DNA of 64,000 nucleotides from Apostichopus japonicus (GCF_037975245.1 NC_092564.1:11076484-11140483), one strand, 5' to 3'. Shown: positions 42,074 through 57,030, counted from the first letter of the stretch. A program made the numbers and translations. The notes: generated by a model not told the origin, from the letters alone.

Positions 42074-45000
42074 TTTGGGAACAAACTATGACTATTTCGA
42101 TTACCAATATCTCGAGCTCACCATGTAGAAATTGGATGCAAATATCATAAATGTACTAAGAATGTGTTACTCTCTCCTTATTCAAAATTCAACTTTCCTT
42201 TATGGAGTATCTTTCTTTAATTAGCAGCTTTGGCATGCCAACTTTTATTCAACCGAATTGCATTCTGGGACGAAAAACATGCTGAGTGGTAAAATACAAT
42301 TGACGTACGTGACTTTCTCTCGGTGGAATTAACGTCAGTATTAATTCGTCCGTTTAAGGCTTACTTTAAAATATTGCTGCAACGGTCGAAGTATTCTTAT
42401 TGTTTTGTAGAAGTTTGACGACCAGTACAAACTGATACACATTTTTTAACATATCCGTTACTTTGGGTTAATTTGGGAATACTATGGAACGCCGCAAGTC
42501 GATAGCACAACTTTTGTAATAGCCTTTTTTCGAAATAACGGTCAGGAATGGCAACATATTGTTCTCAAGGTGAGGGCAAATTATTCTTGACTTTGTTTAA
42601 TGGCCTCATTTGTTGAAACCATTGACACGTATTTTGATTCAGTGAGTCGGTTTTTAGCCTCCAGGACTTTGCATGGCATCGAGCCATAGGGAAGACTAAA
42701 TACATATATGCCAACATCTCTTGGTTCAGTTTAACAGGACATTTCTGCATGCCTTGCACAAAAGAACTTTACCGAAACGCCTGCAGGAAGGCTACAACCT
42801 CTGTCAACAGAGATGGCGAGCTATTCAAATTTGACCTTCTCGTTGAGGAGTAAAGGCCTCTTTGAATCCGTCCAGTAAGAGAGTAAAACTGAATTTTATT
42901 CAAATTTGCACCACAAAAACAATCTATTAATGACATTTCTGGACAACCAGTACGTGATATATTTTCGTTTCTTTCGCAAACCACGAGTTAGCTTTTGTTA
43001 TTAAGTTAATTCTTCGTCAAGAGAACTTTGTTAAACTACATGAAAGAAACTTTCCCATTTACAATAAGTCGTTACTATACCTGTGACCTTCACATTTGAT
43101 ACACTAAATTTGTATCTATTGATGATAAGAGTATGATAACATTTATGAAAGCTGTTTATTCTCTGGAAAGTGATAGGCCGCAATTCATTTGAAAACGTAG
43201 TTATCAATGTGACATATAGACTCGGTACTGAAGCTATCGGGGCGCACTTGAGTCTGATAAGCGCATTAATAATGAGCGCAGTCGATTAGAGTGATTCGAT
43301 GTCAGTTATATTTTGTGACAATGTCAATGTTGCGGTATGTTCGCTTTAAAGTTAAACTTGCCTGCTACGCAAGTATAGTTGTAATAACAAAGGACATGGA
43401 ATGTACTCCGCCATTGTGTGCGTCAAGTTATCTTATTCATTGTGTATGGGCTTCAATGCACTCATCCAAAATATACCGATTGTGCTTGTGCAAGCGGACG
43501 CCCCTGGCAATTTGGATTGCCATGTTCAGTTGGTCCCAACATATTCAGTAAGTAATTCTTAATGTAAATGTATTTAGAAGTTGTTAAACTTGTACCATAT
43601 ATGCCAATGTGTACCATCATGTGAATGGTTCATGTACTCGATGTTGCTCTTTTTTGCCTTATATGTAAACCTTATCTGAAGTAAAATACATCGGAGTACC
43701 ACGTGTTAGGGTGGTATTATGTCATTTCGAGAACGTGAACAACTAGACACCCCCCTCCCCACCCCCTTATATAGGCCAAGAGCTTGTCGTTCAAAACGCT
43801 GACAACCCTACAGTCAGTTTCTCTCCATTTATTATGAAAAAAGCAACAAAGTACTCATGGATTTTTATAATCGGGATGCTTTCATATTTTTATTGTGCAC
43901 GACATTGTTTTCGTAAAACTTTCTGTTAGACTAAGTAGTCCAGCCACTTGAATTAACGTGCCTCAGTTGTTTACAGGTCATAGCCTAAGTAGCGCCTCCA
44001 AATTAATGCAAGCTTGAGTTGCAAATAGTTTTCAGAAGTGCTTTTTTACAGGCACTAATCCTCTCAACCATTGAGAATAATTTAAAATACGCATTTATAA
44101 AAAAAATCCCAATATGAATAATTACTTTAGATGTTCAGTATAATGCTTGTTGCGTTTGTGAGAGAGGGGGCTTGAGAGGAAGGGGGGGGTCCAAATACTG
44201 ATGAACTTGAAAGTGTCATTTCTCCACAAAACAAAATAATAGTGATATATAAACATCTCGACTGGTAGCAGAATTTTTGAGTGATCTGAAACATATAACA
44301 CTTAGCTATGTGCCTAAAGTCACTCTTTGAAAGAAATATAGAACGTGATTGTTGTACGATCTATTTTCGCTTTCGCAAACCCGTTTCTCATTCCCTGCAG
44401 CAAGACGGAAAAAAATAATCACTTTGACATCTCAGTGACTATATTCAAGAAAAACGCCAAAATTATTGGCCAAATCTGGGAATGAAAGTGCTTTAACTAC
44501 ACTTCGGTTAAGGCAATGAATTTATTTATTATTGTAATGGATGCTCATTTTGACCCTGCAGTGTGTTTCATGCTTGAGTTTTACAGGCCAGTAGATTTAC
44601 TAGTCAATCTTAGTTAACGAATCTGTCAACGACATCATGTATTGTTAAATTATATTCGGTCATTTGAAGGTCAACACATTATATATATAACTGGCTGACA
44701 TCTCAGTGTGTTCCTGGCAAATTGATTTTGTTCCTGTATCTGGTAAAAACGGAACGGGTAGAAGAATAAAAAACACAGGTATAACATTACTATTAACGAG
44801 GCGTTACAAAGTGAGCCCATTATTACAAAATAAGTAGGACAGTTGAAAAGGTCAAGAAAATTCTCAGAAAACAAATCAAGGGATGGAATAGATTTATATT
44901 TAGCAGTCCGAAAATAAGGACAAATTTTGGACAAATCACTGTAAATAGAAAAAAAAACAAAGAGAACTATTGAAAACTTAAAAGGTTATGGCGGATGGAA

Positions 45001-45844
45001 AACAAGTGAAGCCTCGAGAGAGAAGTTAACAATGACGGCGTCGTAATTCAAGTGAAACGAGAAAGAGCATAATTAAATTGGTCCTATGTTGGCATTATAC
45101 GAAATTGGAACAGAGAAAACAAACTGAACTCCTTACATAAAAGAGTTCATAAAGGATGAATTTTAGCCTGAATTTTGGTATTTGATAGTCCAAGGAAACG
45201 GAAGATGGGCAGTGCTATCTTCAGACCTATGTTTCTGTAGAGCTATGCTGACTTTCACGATGATCAGACTTAAAGTAGGTTTTTCATTTCTGGAAATCTC
45301 CTTTAAGGCCTTTAATGAAGACTGCATGCTCTTCAATGCAAATTTTAAATGTTTTATATTTGTTTTATAAATTATAATAACTTAGCAAAATCTTCATATA
45401 AAGAAAAGCACGTTTTTCCTTGTGTATATGATATTCAATACAATCTGTCCCTTAACACTGTCCCCTTAATTTCTAACGCCTTCGTAATATCATGTTGTGC
45501 TCTGATTTTGATATAGCCTAATCAAATAGACTATGCTTTATGTGGTTTTGATGTTGGGGTGAATGTACTGAAGTATACATGTGGTGAGAGGATTTGGGAA
45601 ATTGAAGCGATCTTATAGACCACGTTTATATGTATTCAAACGAACTTTGATAATCTGCTGTGTATGGTGAGTTAAGATGTGGATTTCTGACTAAAAGTCT
45701 TTGGTTTTCAGGGTTACTTATCAAGAAAGCTCTCGGGCCAATATCATTAGTATCATCGGTACACAGCTACTACAACAAAGACTTACACAAAAATATATAC
45801 AGCGTATGATCTTCTAGTATGCCTTGAATATCTAGTGAACTGAG
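42074..45844. other. Non-coding stretch
   Basis: No gene recognised. A plus-strand cysteine-containing frame at 43291-43551 has no domain match, and its end abuts a GTAAGT. A G-run lies near 44181-44190. Confidence 0.42.
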
Positions 45845-46590
45845 AACCACGTGACCGGTATCCGTTAATATCATGTAATCAGCATTCAGTATCAAGTGGC
45901 CATGTAGGCTGTTAGAATTACGTGGCCCTGTATGAAGGAAGTATTATATTGCCAATGATCAATATAACGAGGCCGATATGCAGTTACTATCATATACGGT
46001 CATATATGCGGTATTTAACATGTGACCGATTAACATTATCATTTTATAACCGCTATACAATATCACAGAGCCGATGTGTCGTATCTTGTTGCCGGTAATC
46101 AGTAAGGATATGACAAGTGACCGGTATACAGTTGTATATGGTTCGGTATGCTTTTGAATTGTAATACCATGGTGCCGGAATGAATCAGCATCACGTGGCC
46201 GATTTGTGGTATCACGTGGCCGGTATTAACCATATCGCCGGTACACAGTATCATGTGGCCGGTATGTAATACGTATTTTGTGGTCGATATGCGTTTGTAC
46301 ATGCATTATGTAGGGCCCGTGTGCAGTATCATAGGGCCGGCATGCATTATTGTAGGGTCCGTTTGCAGTATCATCGGGCCGGCATACATTATTGTAGGGC
46401 CCGTGTGCAGTATCATAGGGCCGGCATACATTATTGTAGGGCCCGTGTGCAGTATCATAGGGCCGGCATGCATTATTGTAGGGTCCGTTTGCAGTATCAT
46501 AGGGCCGGCATGCATTATTGTAGGGCCCGTTTGCAGTATCATAGGGACGGCATGCAATATAGTTGCCGAGAATATGTAGCAGTTCACATT
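45845..46590 (+). repeat. Hierarchical 21-bp / 42-bp minisatellite
   Basis: The first ~470 bp is a degenerate 21-bp repeat of the form CAGTATCACGTGGCCGGTAT. From about 46312 it becomes six regular 42-bp copies, each two diverged 21-bp halves (GCAGTATCATAGGGCCGGCAT and GCATTATTGTAGGGCCCGTGT). Because 42 is a multiple of three, several frames stay open on both strands; these are artefacts, not genes. Many units carry CACGTG or GGGCCC palindromes. Confidence 0.9.
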
Positions 46591-47411
46591 AAGTATAAGA
46601 GCACACTACGTCTTACGATATTAATGCTGCGTGTATTGATAATAGAAAGGTATATACGGCGGTTTCAATCGTGAGCAAGGTTTAAAAGTGCAAGATCGTT
46701 TAAAACTTATCAATTGCGCAGTATTTTACGAAATGGAAAACAAAACCCGAAATCGACAACAGTTTGTCGAGTGTCTCACTTTGGCAAGTTTGTACGTTCG
46801 AGCAACTGTTATCACGCTTTGCAAAAATTACCGTAGATATAATAACTAATTAATGAAAAGGATCAAGTTAGATATTTTTTAGTTTTAAACTTTGTTAATA
46901 GTTAATAATTAATTATAACAAACAAATGAAATAAAAAGGCACAACCATCTCCCACAGAGGGGAAAGACAAAGGGTTGTAAACCAGAAAGAATAGAGTTGT
47001 GACTGAAATAGTCGATCAAGCTATCAGCAATATAACGGTATCGTTTGACTTATTTTAATTATAATTAGTTATCGAACCAATTACTCGTGTTCACCCTTGA
47101 AAATTGAGAAATCTCTACTTCTTACAACTCATGATAGGGTTCCAAATTCATGCATTGTACATCATTGTCCTATTTTTATGCATAGACTTATGTATAGCAA
47201 ATACGTCGCATGCATTAATTATTTCTGTTTGGTGAGTTATTAAGGAGAGATAACAAAAATAAAGTTAATTCGGTGATAAATGTCTGTTAATGATGAGTTA
47301 CACCTTTTAACAAAACGCGTAGGATGTTATACGGCGCCCAACTGCCCAGGGCACCAAGAGGCGCAGATGAACTGTTTACGCGTCTTTTTATTCGGTTAAC
47401 CTAATTCATTA
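46591..47411. other. Non-coding stretch
   Basis: No gene, RNA or repeat recognised. Confidence 0.45.
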
Positions 47412-47615
47412 CTATACAGCTGGTTTGACCAAAGACAAATTTACGTGCCCTAACATAAGTTTTTTAACAATTGCGATGTGCTTTCTCCATACTTGACCAG
47501 ATTTACGGACCGCCCGCTCATTTGCAGCTAGTATTGCTTCTGCTTTGACCTGGTAATTCTTATCCTCGCGTTGCAGCTTCATTAGCGCTATTTCAACACC
47601 TACTTGTTTTGTCAA
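47412..47615 (-). CDS. Possible coding remnant or exon, unrecognised
   Basis: A 67-codon minus-strand frame reads as a charged, probably alpha-helical peptide: VGVEIALMKLQREDKNYQVK followed by AEAILAANERAVRKSG and QVWRKHIAIVKKLML. Composition is unlike the AT-rich chance frames around it. A terminal exon or an eroded mobile-element protein are both possible. No motif, start context or splice site confirms it. Confidence 0.22.
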   Translation of the reverse strand: MTKQVGVEIALMKLQREDKNYQVKAEAILAANERAVRKSGQVWRKHIAIVKKLMLGHVNLSLVKPAV

Positions 47616-48127
47616 ATGCTATATTTATACGATATCTTTAAGAGGGCCTCATTGTATTTGAAAAAAGGGCCCAATACTTGCACTTATTGTCGAGGTAGGT
47701 TTCCATAGATGAAATGATCTCAATAAACATGTCTGGGTCTTAACATGTATATGATGTACCATTCGGTGGGTGTGGCAAGGGGGGGGGGGGGGTTGTCAAC
47801 ATCCACCCTATAAACTCACAACAAAAATATAAAGTAGTTAATACCACAATTGTACTTTCGGGGGTAGGGGGGGAGGGAGGCTCTCCCAGACTCCCTACAT
47901 GGGTAGTCACCTGACATTTTACATTACGAACATATACCAGACGGTTATGACTATTTTTTGGACTCTCATGGATGTCCATGGATGACCCCTTAATGTATAA
48001 TCCTTTCTCGCTGAAATGGATTAACTCTGTCTGATTCCAAATGTTTCAAAGATCATGTGTAATATTATTGGTTTTATAAATAATAAAGATAAAATCTACA
48101 ATCGAGAAATTGCAGCATGATCGACGA
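47616..48127. other. Non-coding stretch
   Basis: Poly-G run near 47779-47791 and a G-rich tract near 47860-47880. No gene is recognised. Confidence 0.45.
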
Positions 48128-48492
48128 AATGCAAATCTGTTTCTAAGAATATCATTTCCGGGAGCTGGCAATGGGTCCAACGTCGTTGAGAACGTCTACA
48201 AAGTTTGGATTAATGTAACATTCCCCACGGGTGAGGAAGCCAAAGGAAACTCTTGAAATCATATATGCACGCAAATATCGTTGAAATATACCGGCCTACA
48301 TCAAGTCTTCTATTTTCGATGAGTGCCTTTGGAAACTGTCGCGGGATCGCCGGTTAACGTGCCCCATCCGATGGACGAGAGTGTAGCTAGACATCTGACC
48401 ACTTTCTCAAATATTGAGAAGTAAAATTTCGTCAGATCTACATCTTTGAAGACCTTAAAGAGATTCTCGATAAAAATTGAAAGCAGTTCCAC
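48128..48492 (-). pseudogene. Possible eroded coding region, unrecognised
   Basis: Two minus-strand protein-like segments lie in tandem: a 60-codon frame beginning MELLSIFIENLFKVFKDVD and ending GDPATVSKGTHRK, then after a stop a segment reading FLTRGECYINPNFVDVLNDV followed by GPIASSRK. Their order and spacing would suit a decayed protein, perhaps from a mobile element, but I recognise neither. Chance cannot be excluded. Confidence 0.2.
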
Positions 48493-51400
48493 TAATGGTC
48501 GTTAGGGTCGTTTATAGATGTTAGCAAGCTTCCAGCAAATCAATCAAAGTCGGCCGAATTTATATCCCCCCCCTCCCTACCCCCTAATACAATGTTTGGG
48601 GTGGGTATGTAAGCCTATTAAATTGATACCCGTCGCTATAAACTGTATGAACGAACTTAGCTTGTAATTTATAACTCATTACAACTATTTGACATTTGTG
48701 GTTATTGCTTGGCGGTGTTGACTATATTACTGTACCCAGTTTTACGACATAGCTTAATGACTGTAGCCACTCAACGGGTAATTTATTAACATGCGTTTCT
48801 TGCGATTATCGACATCAATTTTTTGGCCTAGGCTACTGCTCTATGGTCATCACTTCACCAACTGAATGTAATCAACACAAGCAGTTTTCTTTTGCGCCAA
48901 ATCTACTTGCGACCTTTTCAAGATCATGAGGGGGAAAAACGAAGATATAAAATTCTCTGAAATATTTTCCAAGCCATCCATGTAAAGTCTTCCTGGTTTA
49001 TTGTAAGGCTACTTCCAACACCACACAGGAATCCATGTTATACTCAGTCACAATCATATTGTCTTAAGCATTGTTCAAAAATTATATATCATATTTAAGA
49101 TCATAGTATGAATTATATTAACGACAAAATGATTTCCATGCAGGGCCTGATATGCTTTCGCCGCAAGCATATGTAAAGAAAAACGGCAACTTGTTAGCTT
49201 AGTAACTATAGTTACTGCGAAATTAAGTCATAAGACCAGTAAAATAAGATATTTCAAACTACTGCGTAGTATTTTTATTAGCTAAAGTATTGAAGTATAT
49301 GGACCTTCGCCTGATTTGCAACATCTATATATACGGGAAAAAGGTTTTCCTCGATATTTCAGATCAGGGGAACAATATATCCTTTAAGACAAAATGTCTA
49401 GGGTGTTTAGTCAAGGCGAACGTTATTTCCTTAGCAAGTATATGATTTGATCGGATACGTTCTTTAGACCTAGGTGACAAAATATTACTGACAGCAAACT
49501 ACATGTATGAACGTTGTCTGCTCCCAGTCAGGAAAAAGCAACATGTTGATTCGCTCGCCTTGACTGACGGGACATAAAAACTTATTAAATTATGATATAT
49601 GTATAGTCCGAAACACACGCATACACATGCATAAATCTTGTATTAAAATGGTCTGTAGAGGGTGGGGAGGGTAGGAATTGTGTGGATGGTGCGGAGGGTG
49701 GGTTTTGGTCAACCCTTGTAATCTATCATCGCCTTCTCTTCGTTAATTGATCTCGGGCTAAGTAGGCCAGCCAGAAATTTATGCCATTTAGCATCAATGC
49801 GTATAAGAAAACAGTATACACAAAAAAAATGATTAAAACAGAAACAACACAGCAAATTAATCTCACACTGACTCCGTCGCATCGAGATGACCCTTGCGTT
49901 GGCAAAACGTCTCAGCTGCATGTTGTTGAAATATAGTCATCAAAAGCTGTTATTGGTGAAATATCCTCGCAAAGCTTATAAACTAAGAGCACCTACAGGA
50001 TCCTATACATAAGTACCATTTTTCTTAGAAATATAATACCTGTTTTGTTGTTACTCATTCTAATCAAAATGCACTTACGTTTTCCAAGTTTTGTAGCTGT
50101 TAACCATGCCTGGGTTCTCTCAGAGGAAGTGTTTAATTAAAGGGTTATTTAGTCGTAACATTGCCAAAAGAAATCTTGCATGCCCTGTTGTGGATATCAT
50201 TCAGAAACAATGTAGGACAAAAGTGTTGGCAACTTTACATGAATAGAAATGGGATGTTAGCCCTGTAGCCGTATACAAATGATTCTAACAGCTCTTCTGT
50301 ATATTTGCTTCAGAGTTAGCGTCAAGTGGAAAGGCTGCCCAAAGATAACAGAATTTGCATCCTTTTTTATGATGGGCTGTCAAAACTCCAACAACTTTAA
50401 AATGCACATCATCATCACTCATCTGTAGTGTTAACTTAAAGGAATTGCATTGGAAATGACACTATATGAAAACCGGAGATTGAATGTCATCTCATTGGCA
50501 GCGACTTCCTTGCTATATGAGCATGAAGAGCGTACAGTGGGCGGGTGTATATTATTGTAACGTTGAAATATTGCGAACACATAACTTAAAGAGTACAAAA
50601 CGGGTTAGATCACGTGTTCTGTGAACGGTTTTCAATCGCACTTTTCGACCTAGAAAGATCACCCAGTAAGTCTACAACTTAAATAGAACCGATTTGAAGC
50701 CCTAAATTCGACGACGTCGGAACATCAGGCCAGTAGCGAGACAAGGACACGGTGATCCTGCCTCCCCCACCCCCTCCCCGTACCGACTACCGTGTACCCC
50801 TCCTCCTGTGCCATCATCAAGTTTCCACGTATCTGGGACGCGGGACATTGTGCCCTTCTTTGACTTGTTGATATCACCCTCCTTAAATTGTTTTTGCATC
50901 TTAAAAACTCAAAATTCCCTTGGAACATTGCTCTTGGCTCTGACTTGAAAGCGATTAACATTTGTAGTTTAACAACGTGTGGAATTAAATTGGTAAGGTT
51001 ACAAACGATATGCAGAAGTCACAAGTTCTCTTCTCACAGGTGTTGAAGCCATATAATTCTGATCGCAAACGTGAGGACGACTTGAATAATGTTATCAAAG
51101 TGTGTGAGTCATAGCTGTTTCGTAAAAGGTGTGAGCGCCTATTGCAGCCTACTAGCTGTGAAATTAAAAATAGAAATGTTAAACTTGCAAAACGTGTCAA
51201 TGTCGTCCGCATTGCTATGCTGTCAGAGTGAGGAGGTCCATTGGTCTGCAAAATGTGTTGACTTACTATTTTTGCTTTCTTTTAAAAGGTGTGAAAGTCT
51301 TTGCTATCTGTTCTCAGACCTGTGAAGGTCCCTATTGTATTTACATGTGAAATGTGTCCACTGTATATTGAAAATGGAGTGTCTTATATTATTACTGTAG

Positions 51401-54400
51401 TACCTTTAATGTGACTCAACTTTCATCATGTGTTCAGTCCAGTATTTTTCGAAATTAGTACAACACAAGTCCAGTCTCGAGTCCATATTTTTGTTTTCGA
51501 TCGTTTATAAATCCGTATCATCGAGAAGATAGCCATGAAGTCTATTGTTATTTAATTCATGGTGCCAATTTTAATTACACGAATATGTTTACCCAACATA
51601 GTTAAACTACATAGCAAATTTAAGTGAATGAAGAACAGCAGTAAAGTTTTTTTTTTACCTGTTTACAGTTATATACGGTACTCAGTGTATCGGAGATCAA
51701 CGTTTCTACGTGTCTGCGATTCATTGAGCTTATAGATGCTAAGTTGTTCAAACAATCGATAAATCAGGTTTGACATTATTAAAAGTGTTTTCACCGAAAA
51801 TTTGTCAGTTAACCCGATTAAAAAAGACTGTACTCTTTATTTCAGTTGATAATTAATATATAGTGAGGAACCACCTACTTACATAATACTCATAACAATT
51901 TTATTGAGCTCATCGGTATTACAAACCACAAACCTACACAAATGTAATAAACAAAACCGCAAAATAATGGGAAATTGAAACTAGGCCTACATGTCAAGAA
52001 ACTTTATCAAAACGACTGTAAGCCTTAAGTACCAGCTCATCTTTTAACTAATAACAACAAAACGATTGAAAGTTGTTGTTTCTTTCTTTATCAAATATTT
52101 GAATCAATGATTGTCCTACAGGACATTTCCTATTTTTTAATTATGACAACACCTCTCGAAACCTCAATCGATAATAGTAGGAGTGAGGGCATACTACTTG
52201 TCAACCAATTTAGTGTGGAAACTAAACTGCTTACAGCGTTCTCTCGATCGGAGGTTGCTCATTATGAGACTGATCATATACAAACAGTTTAAGTTTTGTA
52301 TTATACGCTAGAAATATACATAATATAATCTTTTTACTATAATAATGGCATTTAGCCTTTCATCAAAATGTTTACAACGACAATGATCTGGAGGACATTG
52401 CCCTTACTGATAAGAAAACAACATTTTCAAACTAAGATCAGAAAAGAACTTGATAATCTACACAAAGGGATCTGTAAAAGAATTGTATAATCGTTTCATG
52501 GTTGATCTGCATTAGTTCATAGATCCCCCCCCCCCCCTCCTACTATCCCCCATCTTTGGTAGCTTGTATTTGTTTCACAGAAGTATGTGTCCCTTCTTTT
52601 ATATTTCAAATATGTTTCAATTATTGATTTATTGATTTACTGTTCTGTCTTCTTATGTATGCCAATGATAGTCGTTTGCCTCTATTGCGATCTTGCGTAT
52701 TACGTACATTTTTTTCTATGGTTTATTTATATCATCTTAATTTTGCACATAATTTTAGAATAGAACATACAGATACAAACTAAAAGTGCAAATGGTGATA
52801 AAAACATTAGTTTATGATAAGAAATGTTTCTTTTTTATTGTTTTTTTTTTTCATCTTCAAACGAGCCAATTGACTGGTTTGTTTTTCATTAAAATGATCT
52901 GTACTCCTCTTATAGGTTATGAGTCCCTGTATGCCTTCCAAATTACTTAATGCACCATATCTTACTGAATGATTAGATTATGGCAATTTAAGCTTCACCC
53001 ATACATGTAATATTACCCAGATATGGTAATTCTATATGGTTAAATGTTCAGATCCCCTTATCTGTTTTAAATATAATCTCTGAATATATTACAGTTACTG
53101 AACTGCAAATAAAGCGTTTTAATAGGATAATATAATTGAGAAATTAACCCCACATCAAAGCGGTATTAGGTGGAAAATGCCATATGGAGAACATAATAAG
53201 CCTTAAATCTTTTATATCATCCGACTTGATTAATTAAAATTCTCTGTATTGCTATTTATTCTGAACCATATAGAATAACTTATATTGAAAATACGCATAT
53301 ATATATACGAAAATAATTTCATTAAAGCCTATACGAAAGAAAAAAACACCGCCAATAATTTATATAATTCATTGTAAATGGCCGAAAATTATGAGACACA
53401 AATGAATATAATTATGAACACTATCTTGATCGTCTGTCTACCTCCTCGTCTCTTCCGCTTTCGCGCTTAGAAGTAGAAATTACCATAAATGTTTGGTGAA
53501 ACATATTCTAACCAACAGCTATATAATTGGGGAGTAAATATTCACACTTGATCATTCTACACGTCTTCAACGTGAAGACCTACCTACAGAGATGCAATAT
53601 ATTTGATAGGCTATAGGTAATTGTTTTTCTCGGTATAGAATAGAACCAAGTTGCTCATAGGCCTATCTGTATATGCGTATCAATAACCTACTCATATGAT
53701 CGATAGTTTATACATTATTGACGTGACCTGAAATGTTATATATCCCAAAGTACACTATAGATATAGCTAAGATGTACTTTCACGAGGAATAGTTATTTTA
53801 AGATGTTTAATGTATAGCCAAGTAGAAGAGGTAATGTACTGTAGGGATGCGTTAAGAGATTTGGGAAGATCGTTTGCGAAGATTGATGGTTCATTGACAC
53901 CGTTTGTTCTCTCAATCTTAAATCTCCCTATAAATCCCTTCTAGGTAAACTGGAGGAAAAACTTTAAGAGCGACAGATGTTGGGAAATACTCCACATTGC
54001 ATATTTCAAGGAACAGCGTATGTATGCATGCATTTGCATAGGCTATACATTTCAATGATTTTTATTTTCTCTTTATGTTGTAGATTAGTAGAATTAAAGT
54101 ATTAGTCTAAATAACGCCCCTCCAAAAAAAAAATGCAACCACAATAATAATAATAATAATAAAAAACATATCAAGCATACCAGATGGAATAATATAAAGT
54201 TATGCATATTGGTTTCTAAGCGGTAATTGTTACATATCATCTCGAACCGGTAATAATTCAAAATAAATATAATAATGAATAAGAAGCAATCAACAATTTA
54301 ATGATTATAATAATTACAATAATAATAATAATGATAATAATGATGAAGTAATAATAAGCAATACTCCAATTGTGAAACTAAACTACGCTGCATACCGGTT

Positions 54401-56093
54401 CCTCGTACCCCCCCCCCCCTCCCCAAACAACCAACATCTTGCCTTGACACTTTTTAAAAAAGAAAATCTTTCACGGAGGAAGACATAGATACGATTATAA
54501 CGGTATTGAAAAACCTCGATGTAATACGAGTTAATGGATATCGCACATTCGTATTCTCTATTCTCATCACTTTAGATTACCGATCAACTTGAAAGGATGA
54601 AGGCAAAACAAAACCAATTCTGTTTATTTGTTGGAGTATGAATACCCTACAAACCACTAATAGCATGCCACTCTAAAGTAGAAAGTCTTAATTTTTTTAT
54701 TCCCTATGGAAAGTAATGAACAATTCCATCCAGTTGTAATATACCTATTTTGGGCAAGAAGACTTTGTTATCCACGGATAAGAAAGTAATCTGATCAAAA
54801 ACAGTTGCATCAGTATATAACTCAACTTTCATATTTCTTCATTTATTTCGACTCGACCGTGTATCATAGAATATAATCTTGTATAATCCTGACTTATAAA
54901 GTCATATGACGTCTTGGCCGAGACTGAGAATGATCGATATTTTGATTGGCACATGAAACGATACTTTTTTTTTTCAAGTTAATTTTTTATATCTCCTGAC
55001 AGTTGAGGGCAAAGTAAGGCATGACACTGTAAAAGGTTTCATACGGATACATATGTCTGTGATGGACAAATATACTATAGGAAGTGCATCGGGAGCGAAT
55101 GTTTTAATAATGGATAGGAAGTTACCGTAATCTCATAGAGGCTATCGTAAATGGAGTGATTACGAATCCCCTTTTATCTGCGTTTTCTGAATAGTCTCCC
55201 CTGGTATCAGGTTGCCAATGTCATTTATTCTAGGCATGTAGGCATGAAATGCAGATAAACAGAACAGGGACGTCAGAAGAGGACTATATCTGGGTCGGAG
55301 GAGGGAACGAGCTTCGAAGGGCAGTCAGTCACGTGTGAAGAAAAGCGGCACGTCAACTTATGAAGTATATAGGGCAATTTTCACAGGATTTTCTTAACTC
55401 AAAATTTGGGCGAGTCCCGCCCCTGTTTTCAGCTGATGGCTACTATTAATTTATTAAACATTTTTCATTTACCAAAATATACTTTTCGGGATACCAAGAA
55501 TGGAAAAGCTTACTTTAATAAACAAAATGGGGCATTTTTAATTTCATAGACAAGGGCACTTTTCAGGTTGCTCTCAAAAATTAATTATAACGTTTACTTT
55601 ATGAAAAAAGAGCACTTTTCAGGCTTTTCACAAAAGTTTGGGTTTGAAGCACTCGACTACTAGCATGTTCCTGGTTTAAAAGTCATTGTCAACAAGCATG
55701 ATATCGAACCCAACACCCCCACACTGTACAAGATATTTGGTTAATGTAGAGAAATATTTAAAAAGAAGAAGATGAAGAAGAAAAAGCAGTAGAAAATGGA
55801 GTTAGGTTTAGGAGTTAGTGGATGTTTTGCCAATAATTTACCTACATCGTCACTATACAATATATGTTAACTGTGGTCCTTTATAAAGAGGCCAAGCAAG
55901 CAGGAAGGGCACCGACCTTTGATTTGTTTTGAATTTATGAAAACTGGTTAGAAATAGATAACGAATTTCGTTCTTTAAAGAATCATCGCAACCATAGAAC
56001 ACACACACACACTTATGCTGTTGTAAGTTAGAAAGGCAATATACGTAATTCCGCTCATATCACTGTACTTTGACCAATACGCTGTCACAAGCA
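48493..56093. other. Non-coding stretch
   Basis: Long AT-rich region with no supported gene. It holds poly-C runs (48566-48575, 52526-52537, 54408-54418), a G-rich tract near 49660-49700, (AAT)n patches near 54145-54162 and 54318-54352, and a short splice-site pair at 50079-50096 discussed under findings. Confidence 0.42.
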
Positions 56094-56290
56094 AACACCA
56101 TATCAATAACACCATATCATATCATATCACCATATCACTATCTCATCATCTCACCGTATATCACCATATCAAACACCATATCAATAACACCATATCATAT
56201 CATATCACCATCTCACCATATCAGACACCATATCAATAACACCATATCATCATATCATATCATATCATATCGCGGCCATATCAAACACAA
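56094..56290 (+). repeat. TATCA-rich tandem tract
   Basis: Repeated ACACCATATCAATAACACCA and CATATCATATCATATC blocks, with a loose ~70-bp higher period visible at 56094, 56168 and 56225. Confidence 0.88.
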
Positions 56291-57030
56291 TATAAATAAA
56301 TCAATTGATTGATTAATTCTGCAATTCATTTACTATAGGATGCTGTTTGTAGTGATATAAATAACCAAGTTTTCGTTAACCTAACTGAAATATTTCCTTG
56401 TGATTTTTACCGTTCATAAATGCCAAATTGTCAAATGCAAGAATTTTGTGAATCTAGACATTCCTGGATAAACCTTATAATTCACTTAACTTACACACAT
56501 CAGTAGAAATTGTAACATTACACTGAGATGCATCGCCAAGCATATAGCTACATGTCCCGTATCCAAAGGTCATTTCATCCACGGACAGGTAAACTCTATT
56601 TAAATCAATGTTTAACGACATTTTTCGTATTGCAATTATAAAACATTTACGATAACGTTACCTATAGCTTACGATGAGAACACTATATAAACTGTACAAA
56701 ACCAATAACCATTAATAAATATTCATCGCAGACATCGCGATTCAATTTGCATGTCTGTGAACAGTCCTGAGTATACATTGTCAACTTTCTCTTTAGTAAG
56801 TTAAATCTTTAAAAGTGATATGTTTTCTTCCAACAACTAAAAGAGACTAAACTAAAGGAAACCTAAACATTCAAAATTTAGTTTTGAATAAGATTTTAAC
56901 CTAGCAAAAATCTGAGTTGGTCTTACATTTCTCTTCAAAAGAAGGTTATACAGAACTATTATTCGATTCGATATATTTATTGATATTATTAATATTTGTA
57001 TATATTGTATAAATATATATATTTACTCAC
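56291..57030. other. Likely intronic or intergenic stretch
   Basis: No gene recognised. If the exon at 57031-57109 is real, this would be the start of its first coding intron on the minus strand. Confidence 0.35.

Noticed and set aside
43291-43551. Cysteine-containing 86-codon plus-strand frame ending next to GTAAGT
   Set aside because: No upstream acceptor or signal peptide and no recognisable cysteine pattern.
46253-46674. Overlapping open frames on both strands with repeated GPACIIVGPVCSI-type peptide
   Set aside because: Produced by the 42-bp repeat being a multiple of three; three frames are open at once, which argues against coding.
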